From Streptomyces oceani (GTDB lineage: Bacteria; Actinomycetota; Actinomycetes; Streptomycetales; Streptomycetaceae), in the NCBI RefSeq assembly GCF_001751245.1, contig NZ_LJGU01000114.1, positions 381,543 to 420,441 on the forward strand: a stretch of DNA of 38,899 nucleotides. The letters run 5' to 3'. This document shows, one piece after another, positions 1 through 7,947 of the stretch (positions within the stretch are counted from its first letter, which is position 1; each line of letters begins with the position of its first letter). The notes below the pieces were generated by a model that was not told the origin of the DNA, ran no database searches, and saw only the letters and a program-made list of their open reading frames with translations. The translations under genes were made by a program, and so were the position numbers.

Positions 1-292
1 GGGCGGCTCCCCGATCGGCCGCCGCGGTGCCCGCCGCCCGTTGGTTGGCGTAATCGGCGAGGCCCTCGACGGTGACGACCTCGCGGCCTTCCACCTGGCC
101 GGCCGCCACCAGGCAGGCGCAAACCGGCTCGCCGTCCAACCGAACCGTGCAGGAGCCGCATTCGCCCTGCTCACAGGCGTTCTTTGAGCCGGGCAGGCCG
201 AGCCGCTCGCGCAGCACGTAGAGCAGCGACTCGCCCTCCCAGACGTCGTCCGCCTGCTGCCGGCGGCCGTTGACACGGAAACTCACGCGCAC
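1..292 (-). CDS. Xanthine dehydrogenase 2Fe-2S subunit (partial, N-terminal part)
   Basis: Iron-sulfur electron-transfer subunit of a three-subunit molybdenum hydroxylase of the xanthine dehydrogenase family, which oxidises hypoxanthine and xanthine towards urate. The visible N-terminal 97 residues start MRVSFRVNGRRQQADDVW and contain the plant-ferredoxin-like cluster motif CEQGECGSC followed by a further Cys (PVCACL), as in the N-terminal 2Fe-2S domain of this family. The second, helical 2Fe-2S domain lies beyond the window edge. The chosen GTG (290-292) overlaps the FAD-subunit gene by 10 nt; a GTG at 284-286 giving a 4-nt GTGA overlap is equally possible. The overlap implies translational coupling with the FAD subunit. 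The molybdopterin subunit is expected just outside the window. Confidence 0.9.
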   Translation of the reverse strand, partial: MRVSFRVNGRRQQADDVWEGESLLYVLRERLGLPGSKNACEQGECGSCTVRLDGEPVCACLVAAGQVEGREVVTVEGLADYANQRAAGTAAADRGAA

Positions 293-1179
293 TGTGCGCC
301 TCCTTCGGTGGTACGACCGCCGCGGTAGCTCTCCCAGGTCCAGCCGAGGGTGCGCCGGGCCAGCACGGACACGGCGTGCCGGCGGTAGGCGGCGCTGCCG
401 CGTACGTCGTCGATCGGGTTGCAGGCCGCGCCGGCCAGTTCGGCGAACTGCCTGGCGACGGAGGGAGGCAGGGCGGCGCCGCTGTCCCAGAAGCCGCCGT
501 CCTCGAGCGCGGCGGTCAGGAAGTCCTCGGCGGTCCGCGCCCGTACGGGTGTCGGCGCGGCCGAACCGATTCCGGTACGCACGCTACGGGTGTCCGGGTG
601 CAGCGCGACGCTGAAGGCGCAGACCGCGATGACCATGGCGTTGCGGGTGCCGACCTTGGCGAACTGCTGCGGTCCGGTCGCCCGGCGGACGCGCACGGCC
701 CGGATCAGCTCGTCCGGCGCCAGGGCGTGCCGCTTGACCCCGGTGAAGAACTCCTCCACAGGAATCCGCCGGCTGCCGCGTACGGACTCCGCCTCCACCT
801 CGGCGCCGGCGGCGAGCAGCGCGGGGTGCGAGTCACCGGCCGGCGAGGCGGCGCCGAGGTTGCCGCCGACGCTTCCGCGGTTGCGGATCTGCGGGGAGCC
901 GACGGTGTGCGCGGCCAGCGCCAGAGCCGGCAGTTCGTCCCGCAGGTCCTCGATGACGCGGGTGTACGGGACGGCGGCTCCCAGTCGTACGGTCTCCGGG
1001 CCGGTCTCCCAGTCCCGCAGCTCGGCGATGCCGCTCAGGTCGAGCAGGTGATCCGGGCGGCGGTGGTCGAAGTTCAGCTCGACCATCACGTCCGTACCTC
1101 CCGCGATGGGCACGGCGCCGGGGTGTTCGGCCTTGGCGGCAAGCGCCTCGTCCCAGCCCGTGGGGCGCAGGAACTCCAT
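283..1179 (-). CDS. Xanthine dehydrogenase family FAD-binding subunit M
   Basis: FAD-binding subunit that passes electrons from the 2Fe-2S clusters to NAD+ or another acceptor. The 298-residue product begins MEFLRPTGWDEALAA. It has the FAD-binding motif PIAGGTDVMVEL (about residues 20-31), the second motif TVGSPQIRNRGSVGGNLGAA (about 100-120), and a C-terminal CO-dehydrogenase-flavoprotein-like domain. The ATG at 1177-1179 follows a strong AGGAG ribosome-binding site; the reading frame stays open upstream to 1710, but the preceding codons look non-coding. It is the first gene of a minus-strand operon, divergent from the pucR-like gene, which fits purine catabolism under PucR-type control. CO dehydrogenase or other hydroxylase FAD subunits look similar, but the PucR neighbour favours xanthine dehydrogenase. 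Confidence 0.9.
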   Translation of the reverse strand: MEFLRPTGWDEALAAKAEHPGAVPIAGGTDVMVELNFDHRRPDHLLDLSGIAELRDWETGPETVRLGAAVPYTRVIEDLRDELPALALAAHTVGSPQIRNRGSVGGNLGAASPAGDSHPALLAAGAEVEAESVRGSRRIPVEEFFTGVKRHALAPDELIRAVRVRRATGPQQFAKVGTRNAMVIAVCAFSVALHPDTRSVRTGIGSAAPTPVRARTAEDFLTAALEDGGFWDSGAALPPSVARQFAELAGAACNPIDDVRGSAAYRRHAVSVLARRTLGWTWESYRGGRTTEGGAQCA

Positions 1180-1431
1180 CAGTCTCCTCGCGAGGACTCC
1201 ACCGGCGATACCGATGGGGTGGTCGTGGGCCGCCCCGGTGCGGAGCGGTTCGGTTCTCGTTCGCCTCTCGTTCGCTTCTCGGGTTCGCTGCTCTCCGTCG
1301 GTCGCCTGGCTGGCCCTGTCGGCCCGGGCGCCTGCCCCGGCCCAACCATGGACGAGCCGCCCGGTCTTGGCAGGGGACCCAGTAGACCGGGCGGGCCCCG
1401 GCACGGTGCAGTCACCGAAACCATGAACCGG

Positions 1432-1469
1432 TTGACGTCCTCGCCACCCCGTCTTGTAGATTCCCACAA
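1432..1469. promoter_or_regulatory. Divergent xdh/pucR promoter region with inverted repeat
   Basis: This lies in the 433-nt gap (1180-1612) between the divergent xanthine dehydrogenase and pucR-like genes. On the plus strand a TTGACG (1432-1437) and a TAGATT (1457-1462) are spaced 19 nt apart and could serve as -35 and -10 for the regulator gene. An inverted repeat TTGT-N8-ACAA (1454-1469) overlaps the -10 and could be an operator. I see nothing else recognisable in the gap; long open frames through it look spurious. Confidence 0.35.
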
Positions 1470-1612
1470 TAATGGCCCTCGGGCCCGTACGTGGTTCCCG
1501 CCGACGTGGTGCAGCACCCGTGCGGGATCGGGCCGACGTTCGTGGGCACGGGTGGTCGTCCACACACGCACCACTCACTGGCACAGGACGCGACGGAACG
1601 GCGGGCGAGGAC

Positions 1613-3496
1613 ATGCGGCTGCGCACTTTGTTGGAGACGGGTTCCCTGGGACTGCGGCTGCTCGGCGGTGAGGACGAACTCGACCGGACGGTGCACGGCG
1701 TGATGACCACCGACCTGCGCGACCCCAGCCGCTACCTCTCGGGGGGCGAGCTGGTGCTCACCGGCCTGGCGTGGCGGCGTACGGCAGCGGACGCGGAGCC
1801 GTTCGTACGCATCCTGGTCGGGGCCCAGGTGGCGGCGCTGGCCGCCGGGGAGGCCGAGCTGGGGGCGGTGCCGGAGGAGTTGGTCGCCGCCTGCCGGAAG
1901 CACCGGCTGCCGCTGTTCGCGGTGGAGGAGGACGTCGCCTTCGCGACGATCACCGAGCACGTCGTACGGCAGGTGTCGACCGAACGAGCGGGGGACCTGG
2001 CCGCCGTCGTGGACCGGCACCGCCGCCTGGTCTCCGCCGGCCCGGGCGGCGGCGGACCCGAGGCGCTGCTGGACCTGTTGCTCGGCGACCTGGACCTGCG
2101 CGCCTGGGTGCTCTCGGCCACCGGCCGCCAGGTGGCCGGGGCGGGCGGTACGGGGACGGGCGAGGCCGAACGAAGAAGCACCGGAGAAGGCCGTCCGGTC
2201 AGCACCGAAGCGGCGAAACCGGAAGCGGCGAAGGCGCCCGGCGCCCGCGCGCTGCCCTCCGGGGTCCGGGCGCAGCTCGCTGGCGCGTACCTGTCGGCCG
2301 TACGCAACGGACGGCCGGGCCCGTACCGAACGGTCGTGGAACACGTGGCCTACGCCCTGCTGCCCGTCCGGACGGAGGAGGGCGACCCGCGCGAGACGAT
2401 GCTGTCCGACTGGCTGCTGGCGGTGCGTGCCGACCCGCGTGACTGGCCGGCCCAGCGGCTGGACCTGCTGCGCGGGGTCACGCAGCTGATCGCGGCGGAG
2501 CGCGATCGCCGGGACGCGTCCCGTACGGTACGCCGACGGCTGGCCCAGGAGGTGCTGGAGCTGGTGCAGAGCGGGGCGCCCTCCGGGGACGTCGCGGCCC
2601 GGCTACGGGTCGCCGCTCCGGTGCTGCTGCCCGAGCTGGGGAACACCCCGCACTGGCAGGTGCTGGTGGCGCGCGTCGAGTGGGGGCCGGACGGCACCGG
2701 GCACGGGCGGGCCGCGCAGTCGCTGCTGGAGGAGACGCTGTCCGGCCCGTGGACCGCCGCCGAGCCGGAGGGCGGAGACCGCGCGGCGGTCGCCCACACC
2801 GCGCGGGAGGCGGTGGCGCTCGTGCCCCTGCCGGCCACGCGGGACGGCCGTACCAGCGAGGACCACTCCTTCCCTGGATCCGCCTCGGGGTGGTCGGAAT
2901 CGCCGGCGGACGCTCCTGACGGGGACGCCACCCACACGGGCGCCACCGACACGGACCCGCGGGACGCGACGCACCCAGCCGAGGCGGGCCCGGGCCGTGC
3001 GGAGCTGCGCGCGGAACGCCTCTTGGAGGCCGTACGCGTGCCGCTGGAGCGCGGCCTCGCGGGCGACGGACGGCTCACCCTCGGGGTGAGCGCAGCCGTG
3101 CACAGCGCGGACGGCCTGCGCGGGGCATTGGAGGAGGCCCGGCACGCCCGTCGGGTTGCAGCGGCTCGTACGGGCACGGTGTGCGCGGCCGGACACGAGG
3201 AACTGGCCTCGCACGTGCTGCTGCTGCCGTTCGTCCCGGACGACGTGCGACGGGCCTTCACCGCCCGGCTGCTGGACCCGATCCGGGCGTACGACCATCG
3301 GCACGGCGCCGAACTCATCACCACCCTGGAGGAGTTCCTCGCCGCCAACGGCTCCTGGACCAGGTGCGCCTCCCGAATGCACCTGCACGTGAACACGCTG
3401 CGCTACCGGGTGGGGCGGATCGAGCAGCTGACCGGGCGTGACCTGTCCCGGCTGGAGGACAAGCTGGACTTCTTCCTGGCGCTGCGTATGAGCTGA
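1613..3496 (+). CDS. PucR family transcriptional regulator
   Basis: A 627-residue cytoplasmic regulator of the PucR family, whose members control purine and related nitrogen catabolism. The N-terminus (MRLRTLLETGSLGLRLLGG, then residues to about 120) is the PucR N-terminal domain. The middle holds a GGDEF-like segment broken by low-complexity inserts (about 185-205 and 420-465). The C-terminus carries the conserved PucR helix-turn-helix, with ELITTLEEFLAANGSWT, HVNTLRYRVGRIEQLTG and LDFFLALRM. The ATG at 1613 follows a GGCGAGGAC ribosome-binding site and matches the family start; the frame is open further upstream without family similarity. Its divergence from the xanthine dehydrogenase genes suggests that it regulates them. 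Confidence 0.9.
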   Translation: MRLRTLLETGSLGLRLLGGEDELDRTVHGVMTTDLRDPSRYLSGGELVLTGLAWRRTAADAEPFVRILVGAQVAALAAGEAELGAVPEELVAACRKHRLPLFAVEEDVAFATITEHVVRQVSTERAGDLAAVVDRHRRLVSAGPGGGGPEALLDLLLGDLDLRAWVLSATGRQVAGAGGTGTGEAERRSTGEGRPVSTEAAKPEAAKAPGARALPSGVRAQLAGAYLSAVRNGRPGPYRTVVEHVAYALLPVRTEEGDPRETMLSDWLLAVRADPRDWPAQRLDLLRGVTQLIAAERDRRDASRTVRRRLAQEVLELVQSGAPSGDVAARLRVAAPVLLPELGNTPHWQVLVARVEWGPDGTGHGRAAQSLLEETLSGPWTAAEPEGGDRAAVAHTAREAVALVPLPATRDGRTSEDHSFPGSASGWSESPADAPDGDATHTGATDTDPRDATHPAEAGPGRAELRAERLLEAVRVPLERGLAGDGRLTLGVSAAVHSADGLRGALEEARHARRVAAARTGTVCAAGHEELASHVLLLPFVPDDVRRAFTARLLDPIRAYDHRHGAELITTLEEFLAANGSWTRCASRMHLHVNTLRYRVGRIEQLTGRDLSRLEDKLDFFLALRMS

Positions 3497-3650
3497 GCGG
3501 GGCATGGCGTGCGTGGGGCATGCGCTTGGCGCCGCCTTGGCGCGGCTTGCTGCGGGGTTGGTGCGTGCTGACCTCGGCCGTGACCTTCGTACGGACGTAT
3601 CGTTGGACCACTCGGCTGTGCCGTCCGGCACGGCGGGGAGGAGCGTCACC

Positions 3651-4250
3651 GTGACCGTCGAACTAGCCGACAGGATGCCCATGACGGAGCCGAGCGAGCT
3701 CACCTTGGACGAACTGTTCGAGCGACTGGACCGGATGCCTGTTCCCGAGGGCTACAAGGTCGAGATCGTCGAGGGGTCCGTACACATGTCGCCACAGCGC
3801 CGCACGCATTGGAAGGTCATCCGAACGATCCTTCGCCAGCTCGAGGGACACTTCGGCGAGGAAACGGAGATCGACTCCGATGTCCGGATCGACTTTCCCG
3901 GTCACCTCAACGGTTTCGCACCGGACCTCGCGAAGATCGCCGACGGCGCGCGACCGGACAGTCGTGACCGATTCGCCCCGCCGGACGTGGAGTTGATCGT
4001 CGAGGTCATCTCCCGCCCCACGGCGCCCAACGACTACGGCCCCAAGCTCCGGGCGTACGCCGAGGCCGGTATCCCCGCGTACCTCATCGTCGATCCGTAC
4101 GTCGGCCGGTGTCTGCTGCACGTCCACCCGAAGGACGGCGGCTTCGCGAGCACGCTCAGCACGGACTTCGGGGAGCCGATCGATTTCGGGGACAGCCTGG
4201 ACGCGTTCGTGCTCAGCACGGACGGCTTCCCGCGGGAGTCAGCGGAGTGA
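3651..4250 (+). CDS. Uma2 family (DUF820) endonuclease-like protein
   Basis: A 199-residue member of the Uma2/DUF820 family, which has a PD-(D/E)XK restriction-endonuclease fold and is highly multiplied in Streptomyces and cyanobacteria; its physiological role is unclear. The family signature residues are visible: VEGSVHMSP near residue 45, the acidic FAPDLAKI, the core PPDVELIVEVIS with its acidic residue pair, and the lysine-containing YGPKLRAYAEAGIPAYLIVD. Active-site residues therefore appear intact. GTG 3651 is preferred because GGGGAGGAG lies 8 nt upstream; ATG 3675 or 3681 would shorten the protein by 8 or 10 residues. It appears to be a single-gene unit. Confidence 0.88.
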   Translation: MTVELADRMPMTEPSELTLDELFERLDRMPVPEGYKVEIVEGSVHMSPQRRTHWKVIRTILRQLEGHFGEETEIDSDVRIDFPGHLNGFAPDLAKIADGARPDSRDRFAPPDVELIVEVISRPTAPNDYGPKLRAYAEAGIPAYLIVDPYVGRCLLHVHPKDGGFASTLSTDFGEPIDFGDSLDAFVLSTDGFPRESAE

Positions 4251-4324
4251 CCACCGGTCGTACGCCCGCGGGTGCGACCGACGTACGAGCACCGGGCGGC
4301 CGACGAGCGGCCACCCTCGGCGGC

Positions 4325-4369
4325 TTGGCAGATGAGGCCACCGAGTAAAACTTTGTGAAGTGCTTCACA
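4325..4369 (+). promoter_or_regulatory. Promoter with predicted Rex operator
   Basis: The 16-bp palindrome TGTGAAGTGCTTCACA (4354-4369) matches the Rex operator consensus TTGTGAANNNNTTCACAA known in Streptomyces, differing only at the outermost position. A likely promoter overlaps its upstream edge: TTGGCA (4325-4330), then AAAACT (4347-4352) at 16-nt spacing. The operator would sit across the transcription start, the expected place for repression. Rex is a repressor released by high NADH/NAD+. Confidence 0.6.
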
Positions 4370-4447
4370 CCTTCTCTTGGCGACGCGCCCGTGTTCGTGC
4401 TGAGATTCGTGCACATCCAGCTCAACGGCGCGCTTGGGGAGGGCACT

Positions 4448-5248
4448 GTGGCGGAGAGCGCCATGCCAGGGCCGGCACGAAGGAGTTCCCACCAGGGACC
4501 CTCGGACACGTTCAACGGGGCGACCCCGTCCGAACAGGCTGTGTGGCGCCTGCGCTCCCGTGGCTGCTGGGCGGACGCCGCCGCCCTGCTCGAACCGCGC
4601 GCTGACGCGGACTCCACCGCGGCCATCCAGCGGGCGGCGCTGCTGGTGGAGCGCTGTGTGTTCACCGCCGACGGCTGGGCGGAGGCGGAGGACGCGCTGC
4701 GCGCGGCGGAGGCGACGGCGAGCGACGACGACGAGCGCGGGGCGGCAGCTTGTGAGCGCGGCCATCTCGCGTACGCGTCCACCGTGTTGGGCAAGCGGGA
4801 CCGGGCCGACGAGGCGCGCTCCGCGCTGGGTCGGGCCGCCGCGCTGCTGGCTCCGACGGCCGAGGGCCGTCCGCTGCTGGACTTCCGGCGCGGGCTGATC
4901 GCCGAGCATCTGGGCGGGAATCCACCGGCCGCGAAGGCGGCGTACCGGCGGGCGCACGCGGGCGCCACCGCCCATGGCGACACGCTGCTGTGCTCCTCCA
5001 CCTGGCGGCATTTGGCCGGACTGGCGCTACGGGACGGCGAGTTGGCCGAGGCCCGACACGGCTTCGCGGAGTCGCTGCATCTGCGCGAGCGGCTCGGCTT
5101 CCTGGTGGGGATGGCCCCGGCGCTGGCGGCGCTGGCCGACGTGCAGCCGGACGAGGAGGCCGGCCGGCTGCGGGACGAGGCCAAGCGCCTGTTCCGGCTG
5201 CTCGGCGGCGTGCCGACCTGGCTGGAGGCGCAGCTGGCGGGGGCGTGA
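4448..5248 (+). CDS. TPR-like helical repeat protein
   Basis: A 266-residue soluble protein made almost entirely of alanine-rich helical pairs resembling tetratricopeptide repeats: AAIQRAALLVERCVFTADGWAEAEDALRAAEA, ERGAAACERGHLAYASTVLG, and LLCSSTWRHLAGLALRDGELAEARHGFAESLHLRERLGF. No catalytic domain or DNA-binding domain is visible. The GTG at 4448 has a GGGGAGGGC ribosome-binding site 4 nt upstream; the reading frame continues upstream but that part contains the operator and promoter. The function is unknown; TPR proteins normally mediate protein contacts. The predicted Rex operator suggests expression when the NADH/NAD+ ratio is high, as under oxygen limitation. Confidence 0.75.
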   Translation: MAESAMPGPARRSSHQGPSDTFNGATPSEQAVWRLRSRGCWADAAALLEPRADADSTAAIQRAALLVERCVFTADGWAEAEDALRAAEATASDDDERGAAACERGHLAYASTVLGKRDRADEARSALGRAAALLAPTAEGRPLLDFRRGLIAEHLGGNPPAAKAAYRRAHAGATAHGDTLLCSSTWRHLAGLALRDGELAEARHGFAESLHLRERLGFLVGMAPALAALADVQPDEEAGRLRDEAKRLFRLLGGVPTWLEAQLAGA

Positions 5249-5506
5249 CGGGGCAGTCGTGCGGAAGCGGTCGTACGGGAGCTGGGCGCGGGCCACCACG
5301 GCCGCACGAGGCGCACGAGGGCCGGCCGGCGCGGCCGAGGGAGCGGAGCACCACCTCCGGGGACGGTACGACGGCGGGATCATCCGTACGACAGTCCCGG
5401 CGCGCGGGTCACCCCGCGAGGCCACCCCCGAGGCGGCCGGAGGAACCGGCGCCAACACGCCCCGACCAGCGGCGGTGCCGACAAGGCATCCCGGCGCACC
5501 GTCGGA

Positions 5507-5525
5507 TAAGGTAAGCCTTGCCTGC
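5507..5525 (+). promoter_or_regulatory. Iron box (DmdR1/IdeR-type operator)
   Basis: TAAGGTAAGCCTTGCCTGC resembles the 19-bp actinobacterial iron box TTAGGTTAGGCTAACCTAA, with 12 identities including the AGGT and CCT half-site cores. TAAGGT (5507-5512) can double as a -10 hexamer. It lies 30 nt upstream of the ferric reductase start, consistent with Fe2+-dependent repression. In the rest of the 306-nt gap 5249-5554 I see nothing recognisable. Confidence 0.6.
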
Positions 5526-5554
5526 AAGCCCTCTCCTCCCCGGTGGTCCGTCCC

Positions 5555-6430
5555 ATGCTCCAGTCCGCTGCTGTAGCCTCCCCCGCGGCGCCTGAGCGAC
5601 GGCCCCCGCCCAGGGAGGCCGGGGACACCCCGCTCTCCCCCGCGTACGCGCGGTTGGCAGCGGTCTTCCCGACGCTGCGGGTGCACGAGAGCGACACGCC
5701 GCACACCGGGGACGGTTGGGTCACCGCGGCCGAGTTGGCTCGAGGCGGAGCCGCGTTGGAGGAGTTCCTGGCCTGGGACCGCGCGCAGTTGCTCCGGGAC
5801 CACGACCGCCCGGCTCGACCCGACGTGGTGGCCAGTTTCGGTCTCCACCGGTACGCCTGGCCGGCCTGTCTGCTGGTCACCCTCCCCTGGTTCCTGTACC
5901 GCAGGGTCCCGTCGATCCCCGTGGACGCGGTCTCCTACCAGCGGCGGCTCGGTCAACTCTCCGTGCGCGTGGACGAGTTCGCCTGCCTGCCCGGTGATCC
6001 TGCCGCCGGCGACCCGCGCGCCCGTATCGTCCCGGACGAGGAAGCGCTGCGGGTCGCCGTACGGACCGCCATCGCCACGCACCTCGAGCCCGTCCTGCAC
6101 GCCTTTCGCCCGCTGATACGGCGCGGAGCGCGGGCCCTGTGGGGGATGGCCACCGACGAGATCACCGAAGGGCTCTGGTATATGGGCCATCTGCTCGGCG
6201 CGGAGGAGCGCGCGCGGGCCGAGGTCGGCCGGTTGCTTCCGGGGAGCACTCCGCCGTACGTCCAGGGGGCGGGCTTCCGCACCCTGACGCCCCGGACGGG
6301 CGAGCCGCTGACCACCCGGGATCGGGCGAGTTGCTGCCTCTACTACACCCTGCGCCCCGAGGACACCTGCGTGACCTGTCCCCGCACGAGCGACGCCGAG
6401 CGGATCGAGCGCCTGACCGACCCGGGCTGA
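5555..6430 (+). CDS. FhuF-like (2Fe-2S) ferric-siderophore reductase
   Basis: A cytoplasmic reductase of the FhuF type, which releases iron from imported ferric siderophores. The 291-residue protein ends with the diagnostic 2Fe-2S ligand pattern of the FhuF C-terminal domain, Cys-Cys-x10-Cys-x2-Cys, in ASCCLYYTLRPEDTCVTCP (about residues 265-283). The upstream region has the weakly conserved helical body of the family, including ATDEITEGLWYMG. ATG 5555 is preferred over GTG 5543 because a GGTGG lies 8 nt before it, but the start is not certain. The iron box just upstream supports iron-repressed expression. A hairpin at 6452-6484 ends the unit. Confidence 0.8.
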   Translation: MLQSAAVASPAAPERRPPPREAGDTPLSPAYARLAAVFPTLRVHESDTPHTGDGWVTAAELARGGAALEEFLAWDRAQLLRDHDRPARPDVVASFGLHRYAWPACLLVTLPWFLYRRVPSIPVDAVSYQRRLGQLSVRVDEFACLPGDPAAGDPRARIVPDEEALRVAVRTAIATHLEPVLHAFRPLIRRGARALWGMATDEITEGLWYMGHLLGAEERARAEVGRLLPGSTPPYVQGAGFRTLTPRTGEPLTTRDRASCCLYYTLRPEDTCVTCPRTSDAERIERLTDPG

Positions 6431-6451
6431 ACCGTTCGACGCAAAACGGTC

Positions 6452-6484
6452 GGCACGCGCCCGGGCACCGCCCGTTGGCGTGCC
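6452..6484 (+). terminator. Hairpin after the FhuF-like gene
   Basis: Seven-base inverted repeat GGCACGC (6452-6458) / GCGTGCC (6478-6484) with a 19-nt loop, 21 nt after the stop codon. There is no U-tract, as is usual for Streptomyces terminators. A second repeat follows: AACCCCC and GGGGGGTT around 6494-6518. Confidence 0.45.
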
Positions 6485-6566
6485 CTCTGTCCCAAACCCC
6501 CGGTATCGGCGGGGGGTTGCCCCCAGGATGCTCGGCGACAACGACGCCGGGGCGAGGGACGAGTCG

Positions 6567-7676
6567 ATGACGTGGACGGATGTACCGATGACCTGGGTGC
6601 TGCCGTGCGCCGTGCTCTTCGTCGGGATGCTGGCGGCGGTGGCGCTGCTGGCACGCGGTCGGCGGGCGGCGGCGGAGCAGCACGTGGAAGACGGGACGGC
6701 GGCCGACTCGTGGGAGCGGCTGGAGGAGCGCCGCCGCCGCAAGGAGACGGTTTACGCCACCGCCTCGTACCTGCTGCTGTTCTGCTGCGCGGCGGTCGCG
6801 GCGGCGCTCTCCTTCCACGGCCTGGTCGGCTTCGGGCGGCAGAACCTCAACCTCTCAGGGGGTTGGGAGTACTTGGTGCCGTTCGGTTTGGACGGCGCGG
6901 CGATGTTCTCGGCGGTGATCGCGGTCCGGGAGGCCAGCCACGGTGACGCCTCGCTGGGCTCCCGGCTGCTGGTGTGGTCGTTCGCCGCGGCCGCCGCCTG
7001 GTTCAACTGGGTGCACGCGCCGCGCGGCGCGGAGCACGCCGGGGCACCGCAGTTCTTCGCCGGGATGTCGCTGTCCGCGGCGATCCTCTTCGACCGGGCG
7101 TTGAAGCAGACCCGTCGCGCCGCGCTGCGCGAACGTGGCCTGGTGCCCCGACCGTTGCCGCAGATCCGGTTCGTACGCTGGCTCCGAGCACCGCGTGAGA
7201 CGTACCGCGCCTGGTCGCTGATGCTGCTGGAGGGCGTACGCACGCTGGACGAGGCCGTGGACGCCGTGCGCGAGGAACGTCGCCGCGCGGCCCAGGAGCG
7301 GCAACGCCGGCGGGAGCACGGCAAGCTGGAGCGGGCACGGGTGAAGGCGCTCAACCGCCAGCACCGGCAGCAGCGGTCGTGGCGCCGGGGCCCGGCCGGG
7401 TCGCCGACGACCGACGTGGAGGTCTCCGCCGGCCCCGCGCAGCAGACCGGCGCTCCGGCGGAGAGTCCACTAGGCGCCGCCCTGCCACCCGGAGCGGAGT
7501 CGGAGCTCCCACGTCCGGCGCTGCAGGCCGTGACGGACGGCGGAACCGAGCGTCGTACGGACCCGGCGGAGGGACGTACGCGAGCGAGCGCGGGCGCGGA
7601 ACCCACCAGCCAGGCCAGCCCGCGACTCGACTCGCTGGAGGAGAAACTCGCGGAGATCGAGCGGCAGTTCAGCTGA
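6567..7676 (+). CDS. DUF2637 domain membrane protein
   Basis: A 369-residue protein of the actinobacterial DUF2637 family. One transmembrane helix is at about residues 8-28 (WVLPCAVLFVGMLAAVALLA). After a charged segment come further hydrophobic segments (ATASYLLLFCCAAVAAALSFHGLVGF; WEYLVPFGLDGAAMFSAVIAVREA; LLVWSFAAAAAWFNWVHAP; FFAGMSLSAAILFDRAL). The C-terminal half is a long basic, coiled-coil-like and disordered tail. DUF2637 proteins include the SpdB spread proteins of Streptomyces plasmids, but chromosomal members without conjugation genes are common, and none are seen here. ATG 6567 follows a GGGGCGAGGGAC; ATG 6528 is an alternative. Role unknown. Confidence 0.8.
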   Translation: MTWTDVPMTWVLPCAVLFVGMLAAVALLARGRRAAAEQHVEDGTAADSWERLEERRRRKETVYATASYLLLFCCAAVAAALSFHGLVGFGRQNLNLSGGWEYLVPFGLDGAAMFSAVIAVREASHGDASLGSRLLVWSFAAAAAWFNWVHAPRGAEHAGAPQFFAGMSLSAAILFDRALKQTRRAALRERGLVPRPLPQIRFVRWLRAPRETYRAWSLMLLEGVRTLDEAVDAVREERRRAAQERQRRREHGKLERARVKALNRQHRQQRSWRRGPAGSPTTDVEVSAGPAQQTGAPAESPLGAALPPGAESELPRPALQAVTDGGTERRTDPAEGRTRASAGAEPTSQASPRLDSLEEKLAEIERQFS

Positions 7677-7700
7677 GTCGGCCACCAGCCGGTCTGCATC

Positions 7701-7744
7701 GAGCCCTCGCGCCACTCGCCTCGAGCGGGACGGCGCGGGGGCTC
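7701..7744 (+). terminator. Strong hairpin terminator
   Basis: A 13-bp stem, with one G-U pair, formed by GAGCCCTCGCGCC (7701-7713) and GGCGCGGGGGCTC (7732-7744). It starts 24 nt after the DUF2637 stop and insulates the following operon. Confidence 0.65.
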
Positions 7745-7811
7745 TCGTGTGCCCCGCGCCACTCCCGTGGTCACCGAGAGCGGTCGCCGGAAGAGCACGG
7801 CTCGCACATTC

Positions 7812-7844
7812 GATATTGACAATCATTTTCATTTACTGAATGCT
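7812..7844 (+). promoter_or_regulatory. Fur/Zur-type operator over a consensus promoter
   Basis: TGACAATCATTTTCA (7817-7831) is a near-perfect 7-1-7 palindrome of the form TGAAAAT-N-ATTTTCA bound by actinobacterial Zur. The longer GATATTGACAATCATTTTC (7812-7830) matches 16 of 19 positions of the classical Fur-family box. It covers a perfect -35 TTGACA (7816-7821); AATGCT (7839-7844) lies 17 nt on as the -10. Binding would block RNA polymerase. The AT-rich stretch stands out sharply from the GC-rich surroundings. Which metal is sensed cannot be read from the sequence; Zur (zinc) is the best guess, because iron control in these bacteria normally uses a different box. Confidence 0.72.
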
Positions 7845-7947
7845 CTCAGAGCGCGCACGCCAGCGCCCGAACCGTGGGGCACACCGCGGAACACCGACCC
7901 CGGCCGACGCCGGCGCCGTGCGTATCCGTGTCCGGACGGAGCGACCC

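Noticed and set aside
6567..7676. Integrated conjugative element suggested by the SpdB-like DUF2637 protein
   Set aside because: No integrase, excisionase, FtsK-type Tra protein, att repeats or tRNA gene are nearby.
7812..7830. Reading the box as an iron-Fur or DmdR/IdeR site
   Set aside because: Actinomycete iron regulation uses TTAGGTTAGG-type boxes, as seen at 5507; Fur-family members in these bacteria sense zinc, nickel or peroxide. Zur is therefore preferred, but not proven.
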